Made by a program: the position numbers and the translations under genes
Shown here: piece by piece, positions 16,980 to 25,292 of the stretch
Layout of the letters: each line of letters starts with the position of its first letter
Numbering within the stretch: the first letter of the stretch is position 1
Notes under the pieces: model-generated
Told to the model about the DNA's origin: nothing
Database searches by the model: none
What the model saw: the letters and a program-made list of their open reading frames with translations, nothing else
DNA from: Akkermansia muciniphila
Lineage (GTDB): Bacteria; Verrucomicrobiota; Verrucomicrobiia; Limisphaerales; BJHT01
NCBI GenBank assembly: GCA_945861535.1
Contig: CAMAUZ010000077.1
Coordinates: forward strand, 1 to 38,520
DNA length: 38,520 nucleotides
Direction: 5' to 3'

Positions 16980-19900
16980 GGGTGATGGCTTCATCGAGGT
17001 TGAGGGCGAGGCTGGCAACGACGGTGTAGGCGGCCAGTTCGGCGGCGTTGAGTTTGGAATCAATCCTGAACTGCGCGCCAGCCAGCAGCTTGGTCGCTTC
17101 GTCGGGCTTGGTGCGATACAACGCAAGCGCCCGGTCGAACTCACGCTGTAGCACGGCGGCTTCCTTTGCGCTGGGCCGACGGGCGACGACGCGGCGGTAG
17201 ATTTCAGCGAGGCGGTCTTCGGGCTTGATGGCGGCTCGGAGAATTCCAGCAGCCAAGGCCCGCGAGGCTTCGAGGAAGGTCTCGTCGTTGAGCAAGGTGA
17301 GCGCCTGGAGCGGCGTGTTCGTGCGCGGCGTGCGGACTTCGCAGACACGGCGCTGGGCCGAATCGAAGAGAAAGGTCGGCGCGATGCTGCGACGCCAAAA
17401 GGCGTAGAGCGACCGGCGATACTGCGCCGCACCCTCGCTCGGCTCGTATTTGAAGCGGCCCATGAAGATTTCCTCCCACACGCCTTCGGGCTGATGCGGG
17501 CGCACGGGCGGGCCGCCGAGCGCGGCGTTCATCAAGCCGCTGCTGCGGAGCGCGCCGTCCCTGAGCATCCACGCCGGCAGGCGGAAGCGCGGCGCGCGAG
17601 CAAGCAGGCGGTTCTCCGGGTCGCGGGCGAGCAGGGCTGGAGAAGCGACGGAGCTTTGGCGATACGTGGCGCTCGTCGCCATGACTTGGAGGATGTGCTT
17701 CACGTCCCAGCCGCTCTCCATGAAATCGACCGCCAGCCAGTCGAGCAACTCCGGGTGAGTCGGCCGCTCGCCTTGCAGGCCGAAGTCCTCGGGCGTTCGC
17801 ACCAAGCCATTGCCAAACAGCATCGCCCACAGATTGTTCACGACGACGCGGGCGGTGAGCGGATTGTCGCGAGCAGTCAGCCAGTTCGCGAGGCCCAGGC
17901 GGGTTTTGTCGGCAGCAGCCGGCCACGGCGCGACGGCAGCAGGCACGCCGCGCTCGACCTTTTCGCCATGCTTATCCCACACGCCGCGCAGCAGGATGTG
18001 GGTGGTGCGCGGCTCCTTGCGTTCGGCGAGGACCATCACGTTGAGCTTTTGCGCGGCGGCTTTCACTTCGCCCAACTGCCGGTTCGCACGGTCCAGTGCG
18101 GCTTTTTCCACTTGGTAAGGCGCGTGGTCGGCGAGGAACTGGTTGAACAACTTTGCTCGCAGTTTGGTGTCCAGCGCGGTGAGGTCGGTCAACTTCGCGG
18201 CGGCGAGTTGTTCCAGCGGAACTGGCCCGACACTGCGAATCGCGTCGCCCGCCTGGTCCGTCACCGACACACGGAAGCGGCCGATGTTCGCGTCACCCAG
18301 CGTCGAGCGATGGCGCAACTCAAAAATGAGTTCCTCGTCCGCGTCGAGCAGGAGCGGTTCGGCCAGCGCGAAGACCGCGGTGCGCGGCTGCTTCGGGTCG
18401 AGGCCCTTGGTCGTCCAGCCGTTGCGCGGGTCGTCGTCGAGCACACCCTTGATGTCGCCGTATTCACGGGCGCCCTTCCGGTCAGCGGCGGCGTCAGCGA
18501 CCGCACCGGTCACGAGCACATCGCGAATCTGCGAACTGCCCCGCCGCCGCACCTGCACCTTGATGTCGGTGAGGATGAACTCGCCGGACTTCCCGCGCGA
18601 CAGGCCCCCGCCGGTGTGCGACGCGTGCGGGAGCACTTCCAGCTTCAGCCCGGTCACGCGCGTTAGCTTCACCGGACCGGCGACGCGGTAGTCCTCGTGA
18701 TTCGGATTCGGCCCGCTGGCTTGCACGATGGCGTCCGCCTCCTGCACAAGGCGTGTTCCCTCGATGCTCTCCAGCTCGCTTGCACGCAGTGGATGCCACG
18801 CTGAAAAGCCCGGTGCCACAGCCTTCGCTTGGGCCGCGAGCCAGTCGGCGAATGGAGTCTCCGCCGCCTTGCGCGCCTCGGCTTCGCGCGGCTTGCGCTC
18901 GTCCACCAATGCCTGAGCCTCGGTCACGCTGCGGCTCGCGAGCGGAGATTGGTAACTGAGGTAAGGCTTCGCGCCGCCGCCGGCCTTGCCGTCCTCGTCA
19001 ATCGAGTTGAAGAACGCCGCGAGCCGGTAGAAGTCCGCGTGTGGGAGCGGGTCGTATTTGTGCGCGTGGCACTGGACACAGTTGAGCGTGAGGCCGAGCC
19101 AGACCGTGCCGACGGTGTTCACGCGGTCAATCACGTAGTCCACGCGCGACTCCTCGGGGTCGCGACCTCCCTCGCCGTTGGTCATGTGGTTGCGATGGAA
19201 GCACGTCGCGAGCCGCTGCTCGGGCGTCGCGTTCGGCAGGAGGTCGCCGGCGAACTGCTCGCGCGTAAACTGGTCGAACTTCATGTTCGCGTTGAAGGCG
19301 GCGACGACCCAGTCGCGCCACGGCCAGTTCGAGCGCGTGGCGTCGGCCTGATAGCCATCCGTGTCCGCGTAGCGCGCGGCGTCGAGCCACCACATCGCCA
19401 TGCGTTCGCCGAAATGGTCGGACTTCAGAAGCCGGGCGACGACTTTCTCAAGCGCATCAGGCGAACGGTCGGCCAGAAAGGCGTCCAAGTCCGCCGTTGT
19501 CGGCGGCAGGCCGGTGAGGTCATAGGAGACGCGGCGAATCAACGTGTGCTTCGCGGCCTCGGGCGAGGGCTTTAACTTTTCCTGCGCGAGCCGGGCGAGA
19601 ATGAAGCGGTCAATCGGGTGCGTGGCTCCAGCGACTGCCGGCGGTGGAGCCTTGACCGGCGGCACGAAGGCCCAGTGCGCCTCATACTTCGCCCCGGTGG
19701 TAATCCACTGCTTCAGCACGTCCTTCTGCACGGAGGTGAGTTGTTTGTGCGAATCGGCTGGCGGCATCAGTTGGTCGGCGTCCTTGGTCTCAATGCGCTT
19801 CACCAGCGCGCTGGCAGCAGGCTTGCCGGGGACGATGGCGGTTTCGCCGGACTTCGCAGGCTTCATCGCGCTGTCGCGGAGGTCGAGGCGCAGACCGCCC

Positions 19901-20064
19901 TTCGCCTGCTTCGCATCCGGACCGTGGCAGGCAAAACAGTTGTCCGAGAGTATGGGCAGGACGTCGCGATTGAAGCTGGGCGCGTCGGCGGCGCGCGCGG
20001 CGAGGCTGGCGGAGACGCACAAGCCGACCAGCGCGGTGCGACGGATGAAAAGGCACGCGGTCAT
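16972..20064 (-). CDS. PSCyt1/DUF1549/DUF1553 planctomycete-type cytochrome c protein
   Basis: The product is 1,030 residues with a signal peptide (1-26). A PSCyt1 haem domain carries C-F-A-C-H at 43-47 and a distal LMPP methionine near residue 100. DUF1549 (about 145-350) includes HPIDRFILARLAQEKLKPSP, WWLDAARYADTDGY and a second haem-type motif, C-V-Q-C-H, in LNCVQCHAHKYDPL. The middle has a beta-rich insert of unclear type. DUF1553 (about 690-990) includes ARVVVNNLWAMLFGNGLV, DWLAVDFMESGWDVKHIL and TPLQALTLLNDETFLEASR. The length is normal. It is thought to be an exported electron-transfer or oxidoreductase partner of the DUF1501 protein. Confidence 0.93.
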   Translation of the reverse strand: MTACLFIRRTALVGLCVSASLAARAADAPSFNRDVLPILSDNCFACHGPDAKQAKGGLRLDLRDSAMKPAKSGETAIVPGKPAASALVKRIETKDADQLMPPADSHKQLTSVQKDVLKQWITTGAKYEAHWAFVPPVKAPPPAVAGATHPIDRFILARLAQEKLKPSPEAAKHTLIRRVSYDLTGLPPTTADLDAFLADRSPDALEKVVARLLKSDHFGERMAMWWLDAARYADTDGYQADATRSNWPWRDWVVAAFNANMKFDQFTREQFAGDLLPNATPEQRLATCFHRNHMTNGEGGRDPEESRVDYVIDRVNTVGTVWLGLTLNCVQCHAHKYDPLPHADFYRLAAFFNSIDEDGKAGGGAKPYLSYQSPLASRSVTEAQALVDERKPREAEARKAAETPFADWLAAQAKAVAPGFSAWHPLRASELESIEGTRLVQEADAIVQASGPNPNHEDYRVAGPVKLTRVTGLKLEVLPHASHTGGGLSRGKSGEFILTDIKVQVRRRGSSQIRDVLVTGAVADAAADRKGAREYGDIKGVLDDDPRNGWTTKGLDPKQPRTAVFALAEPLLLDADEELIFELRHRSTLGDANIGRFRVSVTDQAGDAIRSVGPVPLEQLAAAKLTDLTALDTKLRAKLFNQFLADHAPYQVEKAALDRANRQLGEVKAAAQKLNVMVLAERKEPRTTHILLRGVWDKHGEKVERGVPAAVAPWPAAADKTRLGLANWLTARDNPLTARVVVNNLWAMLFGNGLVRTPEDFGLQGERPTHPELLDWLAVDFMESGWDVKHILQVMATSATYRQSSVASPALLARDPENRLLARAPRFRLPAWMLRDGALRSSGLMNAALGGPPVRPHQPEGVWEEIFMGRFKYEPSEGAAQYRRSLYAFWRRSIAPTFLFDSAQRRVCEVRTPRTNTPLQALTLLNDETFLEASRALAAGILRAAIKPEDRLAEIYRRVVARRPSAKEAAVLQREFDRALALYRTKPDEATKLLAGAQFRIDSKLNAAELAAYTVVASLALNLDEAITHE

Positions 20065-20109
20065 GAGCGGCAGTTTGACGTGGGACGGGCGGCATTCCCA
20101 TGAAAACTG

Positions 20110-20445
20110 CTAGGATTTTGCTATCTGGACGCTCCGCGGTTCAATGCCCGACTTCACAAAAAGCACCGCGAGCGCTTCCTCCGCGCAGGCCCGGCGGACC
20201 AGCGGATCGCGCACCAGTTCCCGCTCGGCCAAGGTCATTCCAGCCACGAGGACGCCACGGACTCTTTCGGCCAGCGGCGGAATCCAGAGGCAGCCTTCCT
20301 TCAGCCCCGGCTTTGTCTGAACCGGCACGACATATTGAAACACGGCGCGAGCGGACGAGAACGCCGGTGCGGGCGCAACGTCATCGCCCGCGGCGCGGGC
20401 GGCCGACATCAACAGGTTCAGGAGGAAGACGCTTGCTCGGCACAA
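20110..20445 (-). pseudogene. N-terminal remnant of a secreted alpha/beta-hydrolase-type esterase, cut at a 33-bp repeat
   Basis: Starting at a TTG (20445), 7 bases after the previous gene's stop, the frame gives a leader (VFLLNLLMSAARAAG). It continues with FQYVVPVQTKPGLKEGCLWI, PPLAERVRGVLVAGMTLAER and RRACAEEALAVLFVKSGI. This resembles the first ~95 residues of exported carbohydrate-esterase/hydrolase proteins common in Verrucomicrobiota. The catalytic Ser, Asp and His would come later and are absent. The match ends after KSGI, exactly where the repeat at 20111-20143 begins, and a TAG in the repeat closes the frame. Confidence 0.65.
20111..20143. repeat. 33-bp dispersed repeat, copy 2
   Basis: It begins TAGGATTTTGCTATCTGG and ends CCGCGGTTCA, 30 of 33 identical to 15338-15370. 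It lies 46 bp upstream of the DUF1549/DUF1553 start and marks the 3' truncation point of the esterase remnant. Confidence 0.8.
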
Positions 20446-20452
20446 AGCGCGA

Positions 20453-21301
20453 TCAGTGGGAGGCCGCCTTGGCGAACCGCCCTGGGGTGCGGACGCCGTC
20501 GAGGCTGGGGAGATACCTTTCCTTCCACACCGGCTCGTTATCGGGCAGATGGTCGGGGCCTTGGTAAGGGCGCACGGGAATTTTGTCCGGGTCGGTGAGC
20601 TTCTCGTCGGCGGCCAGCACGCGGCCGTCGGCGAGCGATACTCGCACCACCCGCGGCGGCATCCGCCGGGCTGCGCGCGAGGGGGTCGCCTGAAACTCGA
20701 AGATCGTGTGGTCCGGGCTGAGGCGGAAGAAGGCATAGCCGGGCCGCGGGGTTTGCTTGAACTTGAGGCCTGGATATTCGACGAGCCAATGGACGCGATT
20801 GAAGACCGGCAGCACCGTTTCCCACTCCTCGGGCAGCAGCAGATCGGCCACCGCGAGCGATTTCACGATGCTGCCATCCTTGCGATAGAGCACGAGCCGG
20901 CCGGAGAAAACTTCCTGTCGTCGCCAGGCGTCCTTCTCCTCGCGCGGCGGCAGTTTCTGACTCGCGTGCATGAACGAGTTCTCCGCCCAGAACAGGGTCA
21001 CATGGTTCCAGAGGGCGAAGGTCTCACCGTCGGGCGCGACGAAGAGGTGGGCGTAGATTTGTCCCTTCTGTATGCCCTGGGCGGGGAAGGTGACGCTCTT
21101 GTCCTGCTGCGTGTCTTTCCACGTGAAGGTCCATTCGTGGGGGCCGTGGACGGTCTTGCCTTTCACCGTCTGCTGGGCCGTGACGACGAAGCGGCCGTCG
21201 GCGGATTGGCCGCCATCGATGAAGCAAGGCTGCTCATAGCCCGCTCGCGCTGCGGCGGAGGCGAGCAGCAACAACGAAGCGCAAAGGATCAAGCGAGGCA
21301 T
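20453..21301 (-). CDS. Exported protein of unknown family
   Basis: A 282-residue product with a clear signal peptide (MPRLILCASLLLLASAAARA). The rest looks beta-rich: GGQSADGRFVVTAQQTVKG, HEWTFTWKDTQQDKSVTFP, LFVAPDGETFALWNHVTLF, RLVLYRKDGSIVKSLAVADL and FFRLSPDHTIFEFQATPS. The recurring pattern of short strands around DG turns suggests a propeller-like fold of the kind seen in exported WD40/lactonase-type proteins. I cannot name a family or role. The esterase remnant starts 7 bases after its stop, so they were probably one transcript. Confidence 0.75.
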   Translation of the reverse strand: MPRLILCASLLLLASAAARAGYEQPCFIDGGQSADGRFVVTAQQTVKGKTVHGPHEWTFTWKDTQQDKSVTFPAQGIQKGQIYAHLFVAPDGETFALWNHVTLFWAENSFMHASQKLPPREEKDAWRRQEVFSGRLVLYRKDGSIVKSLAVADLLLPEEWETVLPVFNRVHWLVEYPGLKFKQTPRPGYAFFRLSPDHTIFEFQATPSRAARRMPPRVVRVSLADGRVLAADEKLTDPDKIPVRPYQGPDHLPDNEPVWKERYLPSLDGVRTPGRFAKAASH

Positions 21302-21416
21302 GGAAGGTTACGGCGTGGCCGGGTCAAAGGCATACAGGGCAGTAAAGGTCGTGAGATAGAGCATCTTCCCGGCGGGGCGCGGGCCGGGGCCAGCGGCGGG
21401 GTGCCGTTCCACTGGG

Positions 21417-22568
21417 CTAGTGGGACGAAGGAACGGGCAGCTCCCCGCACAGGTCGAAGGCCTTCAACGCCTGCGCGGTGGCGATGTAGGTGATGTAGTG
21501 GTAATTGCCGCGATACAACGAGTGCATCCACCAGCGGCCGGTCTCGCGCTGCTCGCGGCGCAGCCAAGCCAGTGCGCGCTGGATGCGTGGGTCAGAAGTG
21601 GGGACGTTACTTTGCCGCAGGAGCACGACGGCGAACGCAGTCATGTAGGCGTCGCTCTCCGGGTTCGCGGCGTCGGGCAGCCCCTTGATGAGGTTCACGA
21701 CGTTCGTGCTGATCTCGAAGTGCCAGTCGTTGAGCGCCGAGAAGTCGCGCACGCACCAACCGCCGTCGGCGTGCTGCTTGGCGGAGAGCAGCTTTAACGC
21801 GGCCTCGCGCCCGGCGGCCGGGACCAACTCGGGCAGGTAGTGCGCGAGTTGGAGTTTCAGCACGCGGTCGAAGTCGTTCTTGGGCGCGCCGGTGCGGAGG
21901 TAGTCTTGCAGCTTCGCGACGCGCGCCAGCAACACCTCGTCCTTCAAACCAGCCAGCCAGCCGGGCGCCGCGGTGATGGCACGCGCGGCTTGCAGCGACA
22001 ACTCGAAGTCCGTGGTGATGTGCGGAATTTCGACCTCGCCGTGGCTTACGAATGCGCCATTTGCGGACTGCCGCTCGAACAGATCGCGCAGCGAGCGCTC
22101 CGTCGGCTCGGAGAGCTTGCCCGAGATGTTCTTGTCCCACTCGGCCAGCCCGAGGCTGCGCCACACGGTGAAGAACGTGTTGGGGTAATGCTTGTGACCT
22201 TTCGTGGCCGTCTCCTTCACCGGCTTCACCTCCTTGGGAACGGAGCCGACGAAGTCTTGGTGCACCTCCGCGCTGGCCGGGCCGAACTGCTTCGTCCACG
22301 CCGTGCGCTCGGCCAGGTAAGGGCCGGTGGTGTGGCAGTTGACGCAGGACTTCTCGCGCACCCAGCTCACCGCGCCGTCTTCCAGATACTTGGCGGCCAG
22401 CTTGAGCGACGCGGGACCAAACTGCTTCACGCGCGGCTCATCCGCCGTGGGGATGCTCACACGGATATCGCCGGAGGAGTATTGCAGGGTGGGCTTGGGT
22501 TTCGTTTGAGCGAAGGCGGTGGGCGTCAGGCCGGAGAGGACGATGGCTGCGAGCAGTAGGTAGTTCAT
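21417..22568 (-). CDS. Exported squalene-hopene-cyclase-like repeat protein with one haem c motif
   Basis: From the ATG at 22568 the product is 383 residues, with a signal peptide (1-20, ending TAFA). A single CXXCH haem c motif, C-V-N-C-H, lies at 75-79. The rest is an alpha/alpha-toroid repeat protein of the prenyltransferase/squalene cyclase type (LLSAKQHADGGWCVRDFSALN; IQRALAWLRREQRETGRWW). The cyclase DXDD acid motif is not visible, so terpene cyclisation is unlikely; such proteins are annotated only by fold. Export and the haem motif place it with the other c-type cytochrome proteins here. The frame is open 18 codons upstream, through the repeat at 22581-22605, but the leader sets the start. 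Confidence 0.82.
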   Translation of the reverse strand: MNYLLLAAIVLSGLTPTAFAQTKPKPTLQYSSGDIRVSIPTADEPRVKQFGPASLKLAAKYLEDGAVSWVREKSCVNCHTTGPYLAERTAWTKQFGPASAEVHQDFVGSVPKEVKPVKETATKGHKHYPNTFFTVWRSLGLAEWDKNISGKLSEPTERSLRDLFERQSANGAFVSHGEVEIPHITTDFELSLQAARAITAAPGWLAGLKDEVLLARVAKLQDYLRTGAPKNDFDRVLKLQLAHYLPELVPAAGREAALKLLSAKQHADGGWCVRDFSALNDWHFEISTNVVNLIKGLPDAANPESDAYMTAFAVVLLRQSNVPTSDPRIQRALAWLRREQRETGRWWMHSLYRGNYHYITYIATAQALKAFDLCGELPVPSSH

Positions 22569-22580
22569 GGTGGATGATGA

Positions 22581-22605
22581 CGAATGACGAAGGTCGAATG
22601 ACGAA
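22581..22605. repeat. Tandem 11-mer (CGAATGACGAA) with 14-bp period
   Basis: CGAATGACGAA occurs at 22581-22591 and 22595-22605, so the period is 14 bp. It sits 13 bp upstream of the haem/cyclase-like gene's start. I see no inverted partner within the adjacent spacer. Confidence 0.75.
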
Positions 22606-22740
22606 AGAAACCGTACTGCCATGCCGCAGGGTGCCCGAGAAACGCACGCAGCCGCTTTGGCCGTAGGGGAACAGCATGGGTAGCCGTGGGTGTTATCCGC
22701 GGCAGGCTCGCAACCGGCGACGCGACCCGCAGGGGGCGAA

Positions 22741-23199
22741 TCACCCGCATGTCACTCCGAAATGCTGTTCATCGAATTCGATTCCGGCCTCGGTCAGCAG
22801 ACACCTGGATTCATCCATGAACGCCTCGTGCTGATGGTGCTCTTCCTACCCGTTCATGTAGTCAATCAAGCCGTCCTTCTCGCGGATGGAATGTGTGAAG
22901 GTCCCGTAGCCGTCCGGCCAATGACCGAACCCGGGGAACACGCGCTCATCCTTTATCCACAGGGCGCTCGCGACCTTGATGGCTTTTACGAAGTCAGCCA
23001 AAGCCACCGGTGGGTGCAAACTCGACAAGATGTGAACGTGGTCATCCACGCCACCGATGCGATTGAGGTGCCCCTGCTGGATCTTGATGACGCCCCAGAT
23101 GTAACGGAACAAATCATCGCGCCGGGTGGGCGCGAGGACGCGCTCCCAATGCGTCGTCGAGAAGACGATGTGGCAGATGATTCGTGTGTAGGTGCCCAT
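22741..23199 (-). pseudogene. Y1 (IS200/REP-associated type) transposase with an in-frame TAG
   Basis: The ATG at 23199 starts a 117-residue frame with the HUH metal motif H-V-H at 54-56 (GGVDDHVHILSSLHPP), preceded by CHIVFSTTHWERVL. It ends GLIDYMNG at a TAG (22846-22848), with the family's nucleophile region (Y114) just before. Beyond the stop, the same frame continues with E-E-H-H and DESRCLLTEAGIEFDEQHFG to a TGA at 22741. Family members read a Gln at the stop position (NQEEHH type), so one CAG-to-TAG change broke the gene. Y1 transposases move single-stranded DNA or REP elements. I see no clear IS200 ends or REP hairpins beside it. Confidence 0.85.
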
Positions 23200-23224
23200 C
23201 CAGCGTGAGTTCGCAATTGGCTCA

Positions 23225-23587
23225 TGGGCGCGACTTGCTGCTGCTTCCCCTTCTTCGGCGTGGCCTCGTCACCCTTCGCCTTTCCGCCGTTCGGATTGGA
23301 GGTCTTCCGTCAGTCAGGCCCGTCGGCATCCACGGCGGCATTGTGTTTCACGAGTTGCTCGCGCAGCGCGCCGAAGCGCTGCGGCTGCGCGGGGTTGTTG
23401 AACAGGCCGTTCAACTGCCACTTGCCGCTGTGGCAGGTCGCGTAGCCCGCGCCTTTGAGCAGCTTGCTCAGGGTGATTTCGCTCGCGCGCAGATGCACCG
23501 GCGCGCCCTCGGCAATTCACGTGAACACGCCATTGCGAGCGGCGTGCGCCCCGTGAGCAGCGCGGACCGCGACGGACTGCGCACCGA
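23225..23587 (-). pseudogene. Decayed sulfatase with lost catalytic Cys, frameshift, two nonsense codons and internal deletion
   Basis: It is a close paralogue of the sulfatase at 1-333. The motif region reads SVRSPSRSALLTGRTP, so the catalytic Cys is now Arg (codon 23579-23581). One base is missing just after this, compared with the copy at the left edge. TGA at 23517-23519 replaces the Trp of the T-W-I-A-E-G stretch. The frame then reads LSKLLKGAGYATCHSGKW and GLFNNPAQPQ, but jumps directly to C-terminal sequence (LREQLVKHNAAVDADGPD). There a second TGA (23310-23312) again stands where a Trp is expected, followed by a lysine-rich tail. Most of the central catalytic domain is gone. Confidence 0.85.
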
Positions 23588-23824
23588 CTTCTCGCCCTTC
23601 AAGCCGGGCCAGCCCTGCTTCGGATTCACCTCCGGCGCGGCATCGAGGCCCTCGCGCGTGGCGGTTTTCAGAATCATGGCGAGGTCCGTCGGATGCAGCG
23701 AACGTTGCGCGGCTAGCGCCCAGCCGCAGCAGCATGCGAAGTGCGGGATGCCGAGTCTTGGCGGCAACAGCGTGCTGGCAAGTTTGTGGTGCCAAGGTTT
23801 TCTCCGGCGCGATTTCGCTCCGGA
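23588..23824 (-). other. Spacer with an unassigned coding-like stretch
   Basis: Between the dead sulfatase and the DUF1552 stop, a minus-strand frame from 23767 reads DLAMILKTATREGLDAAPEV and KQGWPGLKGEK before running into the sulfatase motif region. It looks like residue of another gene, but I do not recognise it. No repeat or terminator is evident. Confidence 0.3.
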
Positions 23825-25141
23825 TCAAATCAACTCGAAGTCCTTCACGCCTGTGCCCGTGCTGCTGCCAAAGCGGTCGGCGTTGACGCCGAGGCGGTGG
23901 GCAATCTGGACAAACAGATTGCAGAAGCGGGCGTTGTCGTTGCCCGGGCCACCCGCAATGACGTGCTGGCCGTGCTTGAAACCACCGCCGGCGACGAGCA
24001 CGGGGATGTCGCGCCAACTGTGCGCGCTGGCATTGCCGAGATTGGAGCCCGCCACGACGATCGTCTGATCGAGCAAGGAGCGATTCCCTTCCTTCACGCC
24101 CTTGAGCAGGCCGAGGAACCGGCTGATCTCGCGGAACTCCGCCAATTCAATGAGTTTCAGTTCCGAGATTTTCTGGGCCTCCTGGCCGTGGTGCGACAGG
24201 TTGTGCCAGTCCTGATCCACGCCTTCGATTTTCGGCACGGCGTTCATGCCGCCGGCTTTGTAGGTGATGAAGCGCGTCGAGTCGGTCTGCAACGCGAGCG
24301 CCATCAGGTCGTGCATCAGGCGCGTGCGCGCGATGATGTCCGTGCGGTCCTGGATGTCGGCCGGCCACTTGGCGTCCACGGCGGGTTTGGGGCGCTGCAC
24401 CCATTTCTCGGAGGACTGCAGGCGCGTTTCGAGCTCGCGAACGCTGGTGAGGTATTGGTCGAGCTTCTCCTGGTCGCGCGCGCCGAGGTCGCGGTGAAGT
24501 TTCTTCGCCTCGGCGTTGACGGTGTCGAGGATGCTGCGGCCGCGTTTCAATTCGCGCATCTGGTTCTGCAGTTCGGCGGGCGTGCCCTTGCCGAAGAGCA
24601 GGCCGAAAATTTTCGACGGCGAACTTTCCGCGGGCAGATTCACCCCGTTGGAGGTCCACGACATGGAATCGTTCCCACCAACGTTCAGAATCAGCGATGG
24701 GTATCGGGTGTCGGGCGACAGTTTCTCGATGAGGAACTGGTCGAGCGAGATGCTGTTCTTGAAGCCGGGCAGGCCGGGATGCTTCGCCGAGGTGAGCCAG
24801 GTAAGCTCGGAGGTGTGGCCGTTGGCACCGTTCTGCTCCACGTGCGAAAGGCCGGAGATGATTGAGAAATCGGAGCGATGCTCCTTGAGCGGTTCGAGGT
24901 AGGGAGTCAGTTCGAAATCGCGCCCGGCTTGCTTGGGGAAAAGATGCGGCCCGTGGAAGCCGAGGCCGTAGTTCATCGCGATGAACCGGCGCGGGGGTGT
25001 GGTCGCAGCGGCGGCCTGCGCCCGGGTGGCGAAGGCGGGCAGCATGGCGTCGAGCCACGGCAGCGCGAGCAGCGTGCCGGTGCCACGCAGAAAGGCGCGA
25101 CGGCTGAGGGCGGGCTTGGCGGAGAGATGGGGCGCTTTCAT
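23825..25141 (-). CDS. DUF1552 exported protein (Tat-type leader)
   Basis: The product is 438 residues. A twin-arginine leader (ALSRRAFLRGTGTLLALPWL) is followed by the standard DUF1552 pattern: RRFIAMNYGLGFHGPHLFPK, DFSIISGLSHVEQNGANGH, SISLDQFLIEKL, a helical middle (ELKRGRSILDTVNAEAKKLH), and the C-terminal IPVLVAGGGFKHGQHVIAGG. The function is not established. These genes normally sit directly downstream of a DUF1592-type cytochrome gene. Here that partner (26202-28637) is present but separated by a repeat-bounded cassette. The start lies 3 bp from the cassette's left end. Confidence 0.92.
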   Translation of the reverse strand: MKAPHLSAKPALSRRAFLRGTGTLLALPWLDAMLPAFATRAQAAAATTPPRRFIAMNYGLGFHGPHLFPKQAGRDFELTPYLEPLKEHRSDFSIISGLSHVEQNGANGHTSELTWLTSAKHPGLPGFKNSISLDQFLIEKLSPDTRYPSLILNVGGNDSMSWTSNGVNLPAESSPSKIFGLLFGKGTPAELQNQMRELKRGRSILDTVNAEAKKLHRDLGARDQEKLDQYLTSVRELETRLQSSEKWVQRPKPAVDAKWPADIQDRTDIIARTRLMHDLMALALQTDSTRFITYKAGGMNAVPKIEGVDQDWHNLSHHGQEAQKISELKLIELAEFREISRFLGLLKGVKEGNRSLLDQTIVVAGSNLGNASAHSWRDIPVLVAGGGFKHGQHVIAGGPGNDNARFCNLFVQIAHRLGVNADRFGSSTGTGVKDFELI

Positions 25142-25144
25142 AGA

Positions 25145-25292
25145 GGCAGAATGATGGGGGCAAAATGATTTTGAGGGAGAAGGGAAATGGTTTTCGGGCG
25201 ATGCAGTGAGTCGACGCGCTGCGATCTGCGCGGTGCATGCAACGGAATTGCCTGAAAAAATGCCTTCATAATTTTGCCGCCATCATTTTGCC
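25145..25292. repeat. Inverted repeat pair A (left end of the GxxExxY cassette)
   Basis: The left arm, 25145-25170, has GGCA at 25145 and 25159. The right arm, 25267-25292, is its near reverse complement, with TGCC at 25275 and 25289. A 96-bp spacer separates them. The right arm contains the TGA stop (25283-25285) of the GxxExxY gene. The pair could form a stem of about 25 bp. Confidence 0.8.

Noticed and set aside
4699-23519. Alternative genetic code to explain in-frame stops
   Set aside because: TAA, TAG and TGA each appear once or twice in genes that are otherwise decayed, and all three are used as normal stops in intact genes.
25145-25292. Rho-independent terminator for the GxxExxY gene
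   Set aside because: The arms are separated by 96 bp and there is no T-run; the same repeat occurs upstream of the gene too.
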